In this document: positions 15,532-23,955 of the stretch, piece after piece
Layout of the letters: every line of letters begins with the position of its first letter
How positions within the stretch are numbered: position 1 is the stretch's first letter
Assembly: GCF_001553035.1 (NCBI RefSeq)
Contig: NZ_KQ959961.1
Location: 1-40,888, forward strand
DNA length: 40,888 nt
Direction: 5' to 3'
Origin: Gemella haemolysans
Lineage (GTDB): Bacteria; Bacillota; Bacilli; Staphylococcales; Gemellaceae
Position numbers and translations under genes: made by a program
The notes under the pieces: model-generated
What the model was told of the DNA's origin: nothing
The model's input: the letters and a program-made list of their open reading frames with translations, nothing else
Database searches by the model: none

Positions 15532-17772
15532 GTGAAAAAATACAAATTATCAATATTATTAGCGAGTGCAGTATTAGGAGGAGTAGGTGCTACTTACTTA
15601 TCTGCAGAAGTAAATGAAGTTTCTGCGGCAGAGGTTAAAACAGAAGTAGTGACGCCTGCTACTACAACAGATAAAAATGAAGGTATACCGGCTGGAGCAA
15701 CTACATCAGCAGCTCAAGTAACAGCGCCTAAAGAAGTAAAAAATATAGGGGAAGTACAAGGTGAAAGCCATGAAAGTCCTTTAGTTGGAAAAGAAGTAGT
15801 AATCAACAATGTTGTTGTAACTAAGACTGATAAAACAGGATTCTATGTTCAAGATAAAGTATCAGATAATAATCCAAAAACTTCTGATGCAGTATATGTT
15901 GCTTCAGAAGAGAAAGTAGAATCAGGGGATTTATTAAAAGTTCAAGGAACTGTTAAAGAAGGTTATATGGAAGAATATTCTGTAAGACCAGGACAAACTT
16001 TTAAGAAACCAGCTGGAAGTTTAACTGTTACTCAAATTATTAATGCTACTATAACAAAATTAGGAAAAGCAGACTTACCGAAAGCATTAAACATTTCTGA
16101 AAAAATGCCAAAAGATATAGTGGATAATACACCAACTAAATATAATCCAGAAACTGAGGCACTAGACTACTGGGAAAGCCTAGAGGGAATGCGTGTAGAA
16201 GTAACAAAACCAAAAGTTACTGGTCCACAATATAAAGGTGATATCTATGTATTGCCAGGTGACTACAAAGGTCAAAAACTTAATAACATCGGTGGAGTTA
16301 ATCTACGCCCAGGTGTACAAAATACAGAAGTACTACCTATTACAGTAGGAAATAAATTTGTAGCAAAAGCAAAAGATTACTTTAATGAAAATATTACTGG
16401 GGTAGTTACTTATAAAAATAAAACATATAAAATTGATCCATCTAGTGTACCAGCAATTCAAGATGGAGGATTAAAACGTGAAGTGTCTAAAATTTATCCT
16501 TCAGAAGATAAACTAACAATTGCTTCTTACAATATTGAAAACTTCTCAGCTAACAACAATGGTCACGATGAAACACCAGAAGAAAAAGTTGATAAGATTG
16601 CTAATTCATTTATCAAGGAAGTTCATAGTCCGGATATTATTACTCTAATCGAAGTTCAAGATAACAATGGTGGAGTTAATGATGGAACTGTTGATGGAGT
16701 TAAGAGTGGAGAAAAATTAGCTCAAAGAATTAAGAGTCTTGGTGGACCAGATTATAAATACACAGAAATAGCTCCAGTTGATGGAAAAGATGGTGGTAAA
16801 CCAGGTGCTAATATTAGGGTAGCTTACTTATATAATCCTAAGAGAGTAACTCTAATTGGAAAAGAAAAAGGTGGAAGCGAAGAAGCTGCGCGTTTTGTAA
16901 ATGGACACCTTGAGAAAAATCCAGCGAGAATTGATCCAAAAAGTGTTCATTTCGAGAAAGTTAGAAAATCATTAGCTGCTGAATTTGAATTTAAAGGTGA
17001 AAGAATAGTAGTAATTGCAAACCACTTAAAATCAAAATTAGGAGACGATGCAATCTATGGTTCTAACCAACCATCTGTAGAGAATACAAAAGCAAAACGT
17101 ATTGAAGAGGCTAAAATTCTAAATGCTTTCATTAAAGAAGGATTACGTCAAAATCCTAACTTAAAATTTGTTCTTACAGGGGATTTCAATGACTTCGAAT
17201 TCTCAGATAGTGTAAAAACAATCGTAGGAAATGAACTTGTTAACTTAATGGCTGAACATGAACAAGGAGATAGATATTCATACTTCTATCGTGGAAGTAA
17301 CCAAAGTTTAGACAATATTTTAATTTCTAAAAATATCAAGGATAAAGTAGTATTCTCTCCTGTGCATATTAATGCTTCATTTATGGAAGAACATGGACGT
17401 GCTTCTGACCACGATCCTGTAGTTGTTCAAATCGACTTTAGTAAACCAGCAGCTCCAGAATCACCTGGGTTAAATCCAACAACTCCAGCATTGTCAGAGA
17501 TAAATCCAACAACTCCGTTATCACCAGAGGTGAAACCAGAACAAGGCAGTACTTCAAACAAAGAGGATAAAAAAGATAACTTAACATCTCAAGACTTAGG
17601 AGAAGTTGCAACAGATGCTAATAACGATGCACCTAAATCAAAAACAAAAGAAGTTACTTCAGCGAAAAATGTATTACCAAAAACTGGATTAGATACTTCT
17701 AGTTCATTAGTCTTTGCTGGAATCAGTGCAATGATGGCATTCTTCTTAGGAAGAAAAAAACGTAATAACTAA
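15532..17772 (+). CDS. Cell-wall-anchored extracellular nuclease, ExeM/NucH family
   Basis: 746 aa surface protein. A signal peptide (residues about 1-33, ending in a run of Ala before EVKTE) is followed by an OB-fold domain (about 70-200, VVINNVVVTKTDKTGFYVQD) and an endonuclease/exonuclease/phosphatase domain (about 330-635). Catalytic motifs are ASYNIENF, LIEVQDNNG, VIANHLKSK, LTGDFNDFE and RASDHDPVVVQ. A Pro-rich spacer with two NPTTP repeats leads to the sorting signal LPKTG (715-719), a hydrophobic stretch and RKKRNN, as used by sortase A. It starts at GTG with AAGGAG 8 nt upstream. It should degrade extracellular DNA, giving nutrients or escape from DNA traps. The activity is inferred from the family. 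Confidence 0.92.
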   Translation: MKKYKLSILLASAVLGGVGATYLSAEVNEVSAAEVKTEVVTPATTTDKNEGIPAGATTSAAQVTAPKEVKNIGEVQGESHESPLVGKEVVINNVVVTKTDKTGFYVQDKVSDNNPKTSDAVYVASEEKVESGDLLKVQGTVKEGYMEEYSVRPGQTFKKPAGSLTVTQIINATITKLGKADLPKALNISEKMPKDIVDNTPTKYNPETEALDYWESLEGMRVEVTKPKVTGPQYKGDIYVLPGDYKGQKLNNIGGVNLRPGVQNTEVLPITVGNKFVAKAKDYFNENITGVVTYKNKTYKIDPSSVPAIQDGGLKREVSKIYPSEDKLTIASYNIENFSANNNGHDETPEEKVDKIANSFIKEVHSPDIITLIEVQDNNGGVNDGTVDGVKSGEKLAQRIKSLGGPDYKYTEIAPVDGKDGGKPGANIRVAYLYNPKRVTLIGKEKGGSEEAARFVNGHLEKNPARIDPKSVHFEKVRKSLAAEFEFKGERIVVIANHLKSKLGDDAIYGSNQPSVENTKAKRIEEAKILNAFIKEGLRQNPNLKFVLTGDFNDFEFSDSVKTIVGNELVNLMAEHEQGDRYSYFYRGSNQSLDNILISKNIKDKVVFSPVHINASFMEEHGRASDHDPVVVQIDFSKPAAPESPGLNPTTPALSEINPTTPLSPEVKPEQGSTSNKEDKKDNLTSQDLGEVATDANNDAPKSKTKEVTSAKNVLPKTGLDTSSSLVFAGISAMMAFFLGRKKRNN

Positions 17773-17797
17773 ATTATTATTGAATAATTTTTAGAGA

Positions 17798-17855
17798 GAT
17801 GACTCAAGAAAATTGATTTAAATAAATCACTATTCTTGAGTCATCTTATTTTTTG
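17798..17855 (+). terminator. Terminator of the nuclease gene, similar to the repeat's distal hairpin
   Basis: GATGACTCAAGAA (17798-17810) pairs with TTCTTGAGTCATC (17833-17845), with a nested GATTT/AAATC, then TTATTTTTT. The outer TGACTC/GAGTCA and its nested layout resemble the right hairpin of the dispersed element, so this may be a shortened relic. Confidence 0.75.
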
Positions 17856-17953
17856 TGAAAAATAAGTTAAAGTAAGTATAATCATTAGAGAAAAAAGTCG
17901 AAATGTGATAAAATTTTATAGTTAAGCAAAATAATGATTGAGAGGTATTAATC

Positions 17954-18334
17954 ATGAGAACAGTGTTATTTATCGATAATCTTGAAGTATTTGCTAATCA
18001 TGGATTATTTGAAGAAGAGAATAAATTAGGTCAGAAATTTATTTTTGACATAGAATGTGAACTTAATTATAAGAAAGCTATGTTCAGTGATGAAATGACA
18101 GATAGTACTAGTTATGCTGATATTGTAGAAGTTGTTGTGAAAACTGCTACGACTAATACATTTAATTTGCTTGAAAGATTAGCTGGAGAAATTTTAAAAA
18201 ATATTTTTACTGAATTTTCTCAAATAGAAAATATAAAATTAAAAATTAATAAACCAGGAGCACCGATAAAATATCATTTTGAAAAATGCGGTGTAGAAGT
18301 AAAACTATCACGTGAGGAGTTTTATAACTTATAA
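17954..18334 (+). CDS. folB: Dihydroneopterin aldolase
   Basis: 126 aa cytoplasmic enzyme of folate synthesis that cleaves dihydroneopterin to hydroxymethyl-dihydropterin and glycolaldehyde. The opening LFIDNLEVFANHGLFEEENKLGQKFIFDIE region contains the conserved catalytic HGxFEEE stretch, and the end LKINKPGAPIKYHFEKCGVEV has the conserved Lys and Pro-Gly. Length is normal. The stop overlaps the folK ATG (TAATG). No folP, folE or sul gene is nearby, so the folate genes are split in this genome. Confidence 0.93.
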   Translation: MRTVLFIDNLEVFANHGLFEEENKLGQKFIFDIECELNYKKAMFSDEMTDSTSYADIVEVVVKTATTNTFNLLERLAGEILKNIFTEFSQIENIKLKINKPGAPIKYHFEKCGVEVKLSREEFYNL

Positions 18335-18807
18335 TGATTATACTAGCGTTAGGAACTAATATAGAACCAAGGGAACAGTATTTAAAAGATGCTTTAGCAA
18401 AAATAGAAGAAAATAATCTTAAGATTATTTTAGAGAGCAGTATTTATGAAACACCTGTATGGGGTGGTGTAGCTGATCAAGACTTCTTAAATATGTGTAT
18501 AGAAGTAGAAACTTCGCTAGGAGCATATGAATTACTAGATACGATTCAAAAAATAGAACTTGAATTAGGGCGAGTTCGTAAGGAACACTGGGGCAATAGG
18601 ATAATTGATATTGATGTAATCACATTTGATGATTTAGTTTTTAATGATGATAGATTAATTGTTCCACATAAATATATTCATGATAGAAACTTTGTTTTAG
18701 CTCCGTTAGTAGAAATGTACGATAGTATAGAGATAGCTGGAAAAAATATAAAAGAATCATTAGAGAAAATAACAGAACCTATAAGTGTATATAAAGAAAA
18801 ATTGTAA
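18334..18807 (+). CDS. folK: Hydroxymethyl-dihydropterin pyrophosphokinase (HPPK)
   Basis: 157 aa cytoplasmic enzyme that transfers pyrophosphate from ATP to hydroxymethyl-dihydropterin, the product of FolB. LALGTNIEPREQYL at the start, the YETPVWGGVADQDFLNM substrate loop, LGRVRKEHWGNRIIDIDVITF (Arg and Asp ligands) and VPHKYIHDRNFVLAPL are all characteristic. It is directly coupled to folB and followed by the dus gene after 16 bp. Confidence 0.94.
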   Translation: MIILALGTNIEPREQYLKDALAKIEENNLKIILESSIYETPVWGGVADQDFLNMCIEVETSLGAYELLDTIQKIELELGRVRKEHWGNRIIDIDVITFDDLVFNDDRLIVPHKYIHDRNFVLAPLVEMYDSIEIAGKNIKESLEKITEPISVYKEKL

Positions 18808-18823
18808 AATGAAAGGATAAAGA

Positions 18824-19831
18824 ATGTTTAAAATTAGAGAAGTAGAAATTCCAAATAGAGTTGTTTTAGCACCTATGGCAGGTGTATGTAATGCTGCATT
18901 CCGTTTAACAGCAAAAGAATTCGGTGCAGGATTAGTTTGTGCTGAGATGGTAAGTGATAAAGCTATTTTATTTAATAATAAAAAAACGATGAATATGCTA
19001 TATATAGATCCAAGAGAGCGTCCACTAAGTTTACAAATCTTCGGTGGGGAGATTGAAACATTAGTAGAAGCGGCGAAGTATGTTGATAAAAACACAGAAG
19101 CTGATATTATTGACTTAAATATGGGATGTCCGGTACCGAAAATTACTAAAGTTGATGCTGGTAGTAAATTACTTCTTGATCCAGATAAGGTATATGAAGT
19201 AATTGCAAGACTAGTAGACTCTGTTTCTAAGCCTGTAACAGTAAAAATGCGTATGGGATGGGATGATGAGCATATTTACATAATGGATAATGCTAGAAAT
19301 GCAGAGCGTGCTGGTGCTAGTGCTATTGCTATCCATGGTAGAACAAAAGTTCAAATGTACAGTGGTAAAGCTAACTGGGATGTTATTCGTGATGTGAAAA
19401 AAGAACTAAAGATTCCAGTAATTGGTAATGGAGATGTAACTTCACCAGAACTTGCGAAAAAGATGCTGGATGATACTAATTGTGATGCGGTAATGATAGG
19501 GCGTGCTGCCTTAGGAAATCCTTGGATGCTATATCGTACAGTTAAGTATCTAGAAACTGGTGAATTAACAGAAGAACCAAGCCCAAGAGAAAAAATAGAT
19601 GTTTGTCTACTTCACTTAAGAAGACTTATGGAAATTAAACCTGAAAGAGTAGCCGTACACGAAATGAGAAAACACGCTGCATACTACATGAAGGGTATTA
19701 AAGGTGGAGCAAAAGTTAAAAAAGAATTAAATACTTTAAACTCATATGCAGAGATGGAAAATCTATTCGGAGAATTCCTAGATTATCTTGAGTCTGGTAT
19801 TGTAGCTCCAAAAAAAGAAATAATCATTTAA
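18824..19831 (+). CDS. dusB: tRNA-dihydrouridine synthase (DusB-type)
   Basis: 335 aa FMN enzyme that reduces uridine to dihydrouridine in tRNA. The TIM-barrel start LAPMAGVCNAAFR, the catalytic cysteine in DLNMGCPVPKITK, KMRMGWDD, IHGRTKVQMYSG and the FMN-phosphate loop GNGDVTSPE with MIGRAALGNPW are all present. It follows folB-folK in one operon, an arrangement found in other Firmicutes. A terminator follows. The choice between the DusB name and other Dus subfamilies rests on overall similarity only. Confidence 0.92.
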   Translation: MFKIREVEIPNRVVLAPMAGVCNAAFRLTAKEFGAGLVCAEMVSDKAILFNNKKTMNMLYIDPRERPLSLQIFGGEIETLVEAAKYVDKNTEADIIDLNMGCPVPKITKVDAGSKLLLDPDKVYEVIARLVDSVSKPVTVKMRMGWDDEHIYIMDNARNAERAGASAIAIHGRTKVQMYSGKANWDVIRDVKKELKIPVIGNGDVTSPELAKKMLDDTNCDAVMIGRAALGNPWMLYRTVKYLETGELTEEPSPREKIDVCLLHLRRLMEIKPERVAVHEMRKHAAYYMKGIKGGAKVKKELNTLNSYAEMENLFGEFLDYLESGIVAPKKEIII

Positions 19832-19872
19832 TGCATTGAATTATTAATTCCAATAAATAAAAAATAATACTG

Positions 19873-19911
19873 AAAAAGGTTATACAAATGTTAGTATAGC
19901 CTCTTTTTTAT
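19873..19911 (+). terminator. Terminator of the folB-folK-dusB operon
   Basis: AGGTTATAC (19877-19885) pairs with GTATAGCCT (19894-19902, one G-T pair), followed by CTTTTTT. The rest of the gap up to 20080 shows no feature. Confidence 0.82.
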
Positions 19912-20086
19912 TGTTAATAAGAAATATAAAAAACTTATTTAAAGTGATTTAGAAGCGAGAGAAATACTAAGAATTGTAGTGTTCTATAGCATTTTCAAAA
20001 TAATAATACTATGTAATATTAATATTAAAAATAAATAATGAGAAATGGCAAACTTTAAAAAGTATCTAGAAAATAATAATTCAATG

Positions 20087-20119
20087 TGTTATAATTAAGA
20101 AAAAAGAAAACGTTTTAAA
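20087..20119 (+). promoter_or_regulatory. Extended -10 promoter and cre-like site of the pyruvate kinase paralogue
   Basis: TGTTATAAT (20087-20095) is an extended -10; the -35 is poor. Just after the expected +1, AAGAAAACGTTTTAAA (20104-20119) fits the CcpA consensus on the complementary strand with one mismatch. This placement predicts catabolite repression. Confidence 0.5.
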
Positions 20120-20136
20120 AGGTGAGGTAGTTATAT

Positions 20137-21288
20137 ATGACTAGAAAGGCAAAAATAATAGCAACTTTGGGAAATAGTACAGAGGGAATATTAGAGGAGA
20201 TTGTTGCTAGGGGTGCGGACGCTGTATTAATTGATACATATTATGGAAGTACAGAAGAGTCTATCGATAGAATTAATAAAATAAAAGAATTAAGAGATAA
20301 ATTAGGTAAAAATACTGCGATAATTTATGACTTAGATCATATTTATGCGGAAAGTAAATATAAATTAATTAAAATAGAAGAAGAAAATGTTCATTTTGCT
20401 TGTCAAAATGATGTTGATTTTGTTGCTTGTCCATTTGTTAGTAATCTGGATGAAATCCGAAAAGTAAAAGACATATTGCAAGTTCAAGGGAAAAAAGATA
20501 TTGGATTAATAGTAAAAATTGACTGTAAAGAAGCATATGAAAACATCGATGAAATTATTCAATTTGCGGATTCTATTATGATAAATAGGGATGAACTTGG
20601 TATGGAATTACCATATCAAAACTTACCAAGTATTCAAAAAGAAATTATTAGAAAAGCTAACGATGCAACGGTAGAGGTAATATTAACAACTCAAATGTTA
20701 CACTCTATGATTTATAATCCTAGACCTACACGTGCAGAGGTTTCGGATGTAGCGAATGCAGTTATTGATGGAGTAGATGCAATAATGTTGATAGAAGAAA
20801 CAGCAACTGGAAGCTATCCAAAAGAAGCATTACAAACTGTCGATAAAATTATTAGTTATGTTGAAACTCAAGATAGAGTATTTGATAGAAATGAAGATGA
20901 GTATAAAAACCACAAGATGGATATTGCGCACGCGATCTCGTTGTCGACTAAATATTTGCTTGATTCTATAGATGTAAATAATATTGTAACTTATACAAAA
21001 TCTGGTAGCACAGCTAAGTTTATCGCAAGGTATAAGCCGAAAGTTCAAATTTTGGCAGTGGTACCTTCAAAACAAAATGCTAGAAAATTAGCTTTAACGC
21101 GAGGTGTTACTACATTTATTGAAGAAAGAACACTTCCTATGGAAGAAATGTTAAACTTAGCACCAAAATTTGCTAAGGAATCAGGTTTAGCAAAAGAGGG
21201 AGATTATATTTTAATCACAGCAGGACAACCTGATCTTGGAAAAGATAATGTTCCTCCAACAGATTTTGTTAATATAAGACAAGTTTAA
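20137..21288 (+). CDS. Pyruvate kinase-like protein lacking the B domain
   Basis: 383 aa, about 90 shorter than a minimal pyruvate kinase. A-domain landmarks are recognisable: KAKIIATLGNS at the start, VKIDCKEAYENIDEI (Lys127 at the catalytic lysine position), TTQMLHSMIYNPRPTRAEVSDVANAVIDGVDAIML, and the C domain TKSGSTAKFIARYKP. However, the lid (B domain) is replaced by about 17 residues, the ARLNFSHG phosphate loop is VLIDTYYGS, and the Mg ligands are exchanged (KIE becomes KID, GDLG becomes DELG with Glu153). Normal catalysis therefore looks unlikely or altered. GGTGAGG lies upstream of the ATG. A regulatory role or a new substrate is possible; neither is shown. Confidence 0.85.
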   Translation: MTRKAKIIATLGNSTEGILEEIVARGADAVLIDTYYGSTEESIDRINKIKELRDKLGKNTAIIYDLDHIYAESKYKLIKIEEENVHFACQNDVDFVACPFVSNLDEIRKVKDILQVQGKKDIGLIVKIDCKEAYENIDEIIQFADSIMINRDELGMELPYQNLPSIQKEIIRKANDATVEVILTTQMLHSMIYNPRPTRAEVSDVANAVIDGVDAIMLIEETATGSYPKEALQTVDKIISYVETQDRVFDRNEDEYKNHKMDIAHAISLSTKYLLDSIDVNNIVTYTKSGSTAKFIARYKPKVQILAVVPSKQNARKLALTRGVTTFIEERTLPMEEMLNLAPKFAKESGLAKEGDYILITAGQPDLGKDNVPPTDFVNIRQV

Positions 21289-21315
21289 AAGTGCACATTT
21301 TCATAATATTAAGAG

Positions 21316-21346
21316 ATCGAACTAAGTAAAAGTTCGATTTTTTTTT
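21316..21346 (+). terminator. Terminator of the pyruvate kinase-like gene
   Basis: ATCGAACT (21316-21323) pairs with AGTTCGAT (21331-21338), followed by TTTTTTTT. Confidence 0.88.
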
Positions 21347-21437
21347 GTATTCTATGTAGATTATTCTAAATTTTATATTTTAGTAGAAATACTTAGATAT
21401 TCGTTATAAATTTTATTATGTAAGAAAGGTTTGTTAT

Positions 21438-21468
21438 TGAAGAATTTTTAAAAAAACTATGATATAAT
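21438..21468 (+). promoter_or_regulatory. Sortase gene promoter
   Basis: Extended -10 TGATATAAT (21460-21468); the best -35 is TTGAAG (21438-21443) with a long 19-nt spacer. Confidence 0.55.
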
Positions 21469-21521
21469 CTAATGTGGAATTTAGATATGTAAACATAAAT
21501 TTTTAGAAAGGAATATTTTTT

Positions 21522-22382
21522 ATGAATAATAATAAATCTTTACTAAGTAAAATTGTAAAGTATGTCTTAATGCTTTTATTTGTAGTTGGTGGAGTATTTG
21601 GAATATATTCTTACATGAATAAAAATTCCATTGAACCACAAGTTCGAGTTGAGAAAAAAGTAGAATCTACACAATCTAAGGAAGTACCTAAGAAAAATGA
21701 TAAATATGTAGTAGATCAAGCTGAGAAAGATTATTTAGCTAATAAGTTTAAAGACTTAAAAGCAACAAATAATGAGGTTATTGGTTATATGTACGTTCCT
21801 GGTGATGGTAATGATTCACTTAAAGAACCGATTTTACAAACAACAAATAACTCTAAGTATTTAGAGTATGGAATTGATAATAAACCCGCTCCATTTATCG
21901 GTGCAGTTTTTATGGATTTTGAAAACAAACCTGGTTTAGATCAAAGCGATGTGAAATGGGTATTTGGACATGCTCGTGCGGGAATTGAGGAGAAGAAAAT
22001 AACATTGGATACAAGAGTATTCAATAATATGAACTGGTTTGCTAAAAAAAATTATTTTGACAGTCATAGAGTTGTAGTTATGGAAACTCCGGAAAGAAAA
22101 TACTATTATGAAGTAACAGGGGTTAAAGTAGTTCACGAAGATACTAATCTGTATCAAATACCAACAACCGCTAATAAAAAAGATGAATTTATAAGTTTAT
22201 TTAAAAACGGGGCAAGAAACTGGTTAGAGAATACGAAAATATCTGGTGAGGATAATATGACAGTATTTGCTACTTGTCGTTTAGATGATGTATCATTAAG
22301 AACATTAGTATTAGCTAGACAGGTTCCTGATAAAGAATTAAAAGAATTCTTAGAGAAAAATAAAGAATTATTAAATAGTTAA
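21522..22382 (+). CDS. srtB: Class B sortase
   Basis: 286 aa transpeptidase anchored by one N-terminal membrane segment (residues about 11-30). After a Lys/Glu-rich linker comes the SrtB fold: NNEVIGYMYVPG, EPILQTTNNSKYLEYG, GAVFMDFEN, then catalytic His150 in WVFGHARAG and Cys252 in TVFATCRLDD, with Arg residues following. The usual LSTC is replaced by FATC. The long insertion between His and Cys is characteristic of class B. It stands alone with its own promoter and terminator, with no heme-uptake or pilus genes beside it, so its substrate is not evident. The two LPXTG proteins here should be sortase A clients. Confidence 0.88.
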   Translation: MNNNKSLLSKIVKYVLMLLFVVGGVFGIYSYMNKNSIEPQVRVEKKVESTQSKEVPKKNDKYVVDQAEKDYLANKFKDLKATNNEVIGYMYVPGDGNDSLKEPILQTTNNSKYLEYGIDNKPAPFIGAVFMDFENKPGLDQSDVKWVFGHARAGIEEKKITLDTRVFNNMNWFAKKNYFDSHRVVVMETPERKYYYEVTGVKVVHEDTNLYQIPTTANKKDEFISLFKNGARNWLENTKISGEDNMTVFATCRLDDVSLRTLVLARQVPDKELKEFLEKNKELLNS

Positions 22383-22386
22383 TAAT

Positions 22387-22426
22387 AAGAGGCACAACGT
22401 AAAAATTATACGTTATGTCTCTTTTA
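22387..22426. terminator. Bidirectional terminator between srtB and the MFS gene
   Basis: AAGAGGCACAACGTA (22387-22401) pairs with TACGTTATGTCTCTT (22409-22423) with a few mismatches, followed by T residues. A-rich sequence on the left allows use from both sides. Confidence 0.8.
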
Positions 22427-22433
22427 GTTTATA

Positions 22434-23582
22434 TTATTTTTTATTTCTTAATACTGTATAACTAACTAATGTAGAAATTAACATAAGTGTAGTAGTTATG
22501 AAAAATGGTGTTGTATATTTTTCTAAGTGTAGAGTTTCAGGTATTTTTGTGAGTACTACTGGAGTTAGAATTACACCAATATTACCACCTACTAAAATTA
22601 CACTTGTCGCAAAGTTTATAAATTTATTTTCTAACTTATTAGAAATATAGAAGAAGTTAAATGACATCGTTCCAACAAAGCTGATTCCTATAAAGATAGC
22701 TGCGATATAGAATATAACAATATTGTTTGTTAAAGTAAATAACATACTTCCAATTGTCATGAAACTTAACATAATTGGTAAAGTTAGATTTTTAAATCTC
22801 TTAACGAGAATACCGAAGATAACTCCTGAAAGAATACCACTTAAAGCAAGAATTGTTAATAGATTTCTAGCAACATCTGGTTGGTAGTGATATTTTTCTG
22901 CTAGTAGAGTAGGGATTTTGATGGTTGCTCCCATGTAAGAAATTCCTACTAAAAATGTTAAAAGAGTTAGGATAATAGTTTCTTTATGGAATTTAATGCT
23001 AACTTTTTTATTATTTATATTTTCTGCGTTTGGTACAAATAATAGGAAAATTATAAATATAGGAAGTGCTAGAGCATAAACTAAAAATGTATATTGAATC
23101 CCGTAAATTAGTAGGTATCCAGAAATAAATGTAGTTAATGCCTTACCTATATTTAAGAATGCAGTTCTAAGTCCAATCATAGTTCCACGGTGTTCTTCAT
23201 CAAAGAAGTCACTAATCATGCTGATTGAAAGTGAGTTGAATAACCCTATACCAGCTCCAAGGAAAAGTCTACTAATTAAAACAACTTTAAAGTTTGTTGT
23301 AAAAGCTGGTACAATACCAAAGATAAAAATTAGTAATAGTCCAAGAAGAACGGTATTTTTTTTACCAATAAACTTAATAACTCCATTGCTAAGAAGAACA
23401 AAGATTGTTATCATCATAGCAGGAATAGTAGCTAAACTCTCAACAGAAGCCAGACCTATATTTTGGTTGCTCTCATGATAAAATTTATATAAGTTCGGAA
23501 TTACTGGAGAGATAGCAAGATGTGACATTAATAATATTGAAATACTAAGTAATGAAAACTTAGCGAATGAATTTAATTTCAT
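22434..23582 (-). CDS. MFS transporter
   Basis: 382 aa with about twelve hydrophobic helices. The loop after helix 2 is KFIGKKNTVLLG (motif A-like, weak), and RLFLGAGIGLFNSLSISMISDFFDEEHRGTMIGLR spans helices 4-5 with the RG element typical of drug or small-molecule exporters. The substrate is not deducible. Translation starts at ATG 23582 with AAAGGAG 6 nt upstream. A dispersed repeat lies only about 30 bp before the start, so the promoter is either within the repeat or beyond it; I could not find a convincing one. Confidence 0.82.
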   Translation of the reverse strand: MKLNSFAKFSLLSISILLMSHLAISPVIPNLYKFYHESNQNIGLASVESLATIPAMMITIFVLLSNGVIKFIGKKNTVLLGLLLIFIFGIVPAFTTNFKVVLISRLFLGAGIGLFNSLSISMISDFFDEEHRGTMIGLRTAFLNIGKALTTFISGYLLIYGIQYTFLVYALALPIFIIFLLFVPNAENINNKKVSIKFHKETIILTLLTFLVGISYMGATIKIPTLLAEKYHYQPDVARNLLTILALSGILSGVIFGILVKRFKNLTLPIMLSFMTIGSMLFTLTNNIVIFYIAAIFIGISFVGTMSFNFFYISNKLENKFINFATSVILVGGNIGVILTPVVLTKIPETLHLEKYTTPFFITTTLMLISTLVSYTVLRNKK

Positions 23583-23613
23583 TTTGTTTCTCCTTTTTTA
23601 TTAGAAAATTAAT

Positions 23614-23787
23614 AGGGATTTCTCAAAAGTCCTAAAATTCAACAAGATTCATATGAGAACTCATAGACGCAGTGGTTTATTGATATCTAAATTCGCTTTA
23701 TAAAAGCTTTTTAGATATCTAATAAACTGTGTGGGGGTGACTCGATAAAATCGATTTCTCCGAAATCACGATTTTTGAGTCACTCCT
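23614..23787 (+). repeat. Dispersed ~175-bp element, copy B
   Basis: Complete copy in plus orientation, nearly identical to copy C at 36030 over its centre (ATATGAGAACTCATAGACGC and the GTTTATTGATATCTAA...TTTAGATATCTAATAAAC inverted repeat). Its left end is slightly diverged (GGGATTTCTCAAAAGTCC). It ends GAGTCACTCCT. It separates the divergent MFS and MBL-hydrolase genes. Confidence 0.9.
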
Positions 23788-23891
23788 AAGTTATTATGAA
23801 AATCATACTATACCAGTATAAAAAAAATATTAAATAAGGTCAAGTGAAGAGGGGATAGTATAAGTAAAGTAAGAAAACTACTAATCAATAC

Positions 23892-23920
23892 TTGTTAATA
23901 GAAGAATTATAAGATAAAAT
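23892..23920 (+). promoter_or_regulatory. Promoter of the MBL-hydrolase operon
   Basis: TTGTTA (23892-23897), a 17-nt spacer and TAAAAT (23915-23920), about 36 bp before the ATG. Confidence 0.6.
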
Positions 23921-23955
23921 AGAGATAACAATAATTATGGAAAGGTTTTGAGAAA

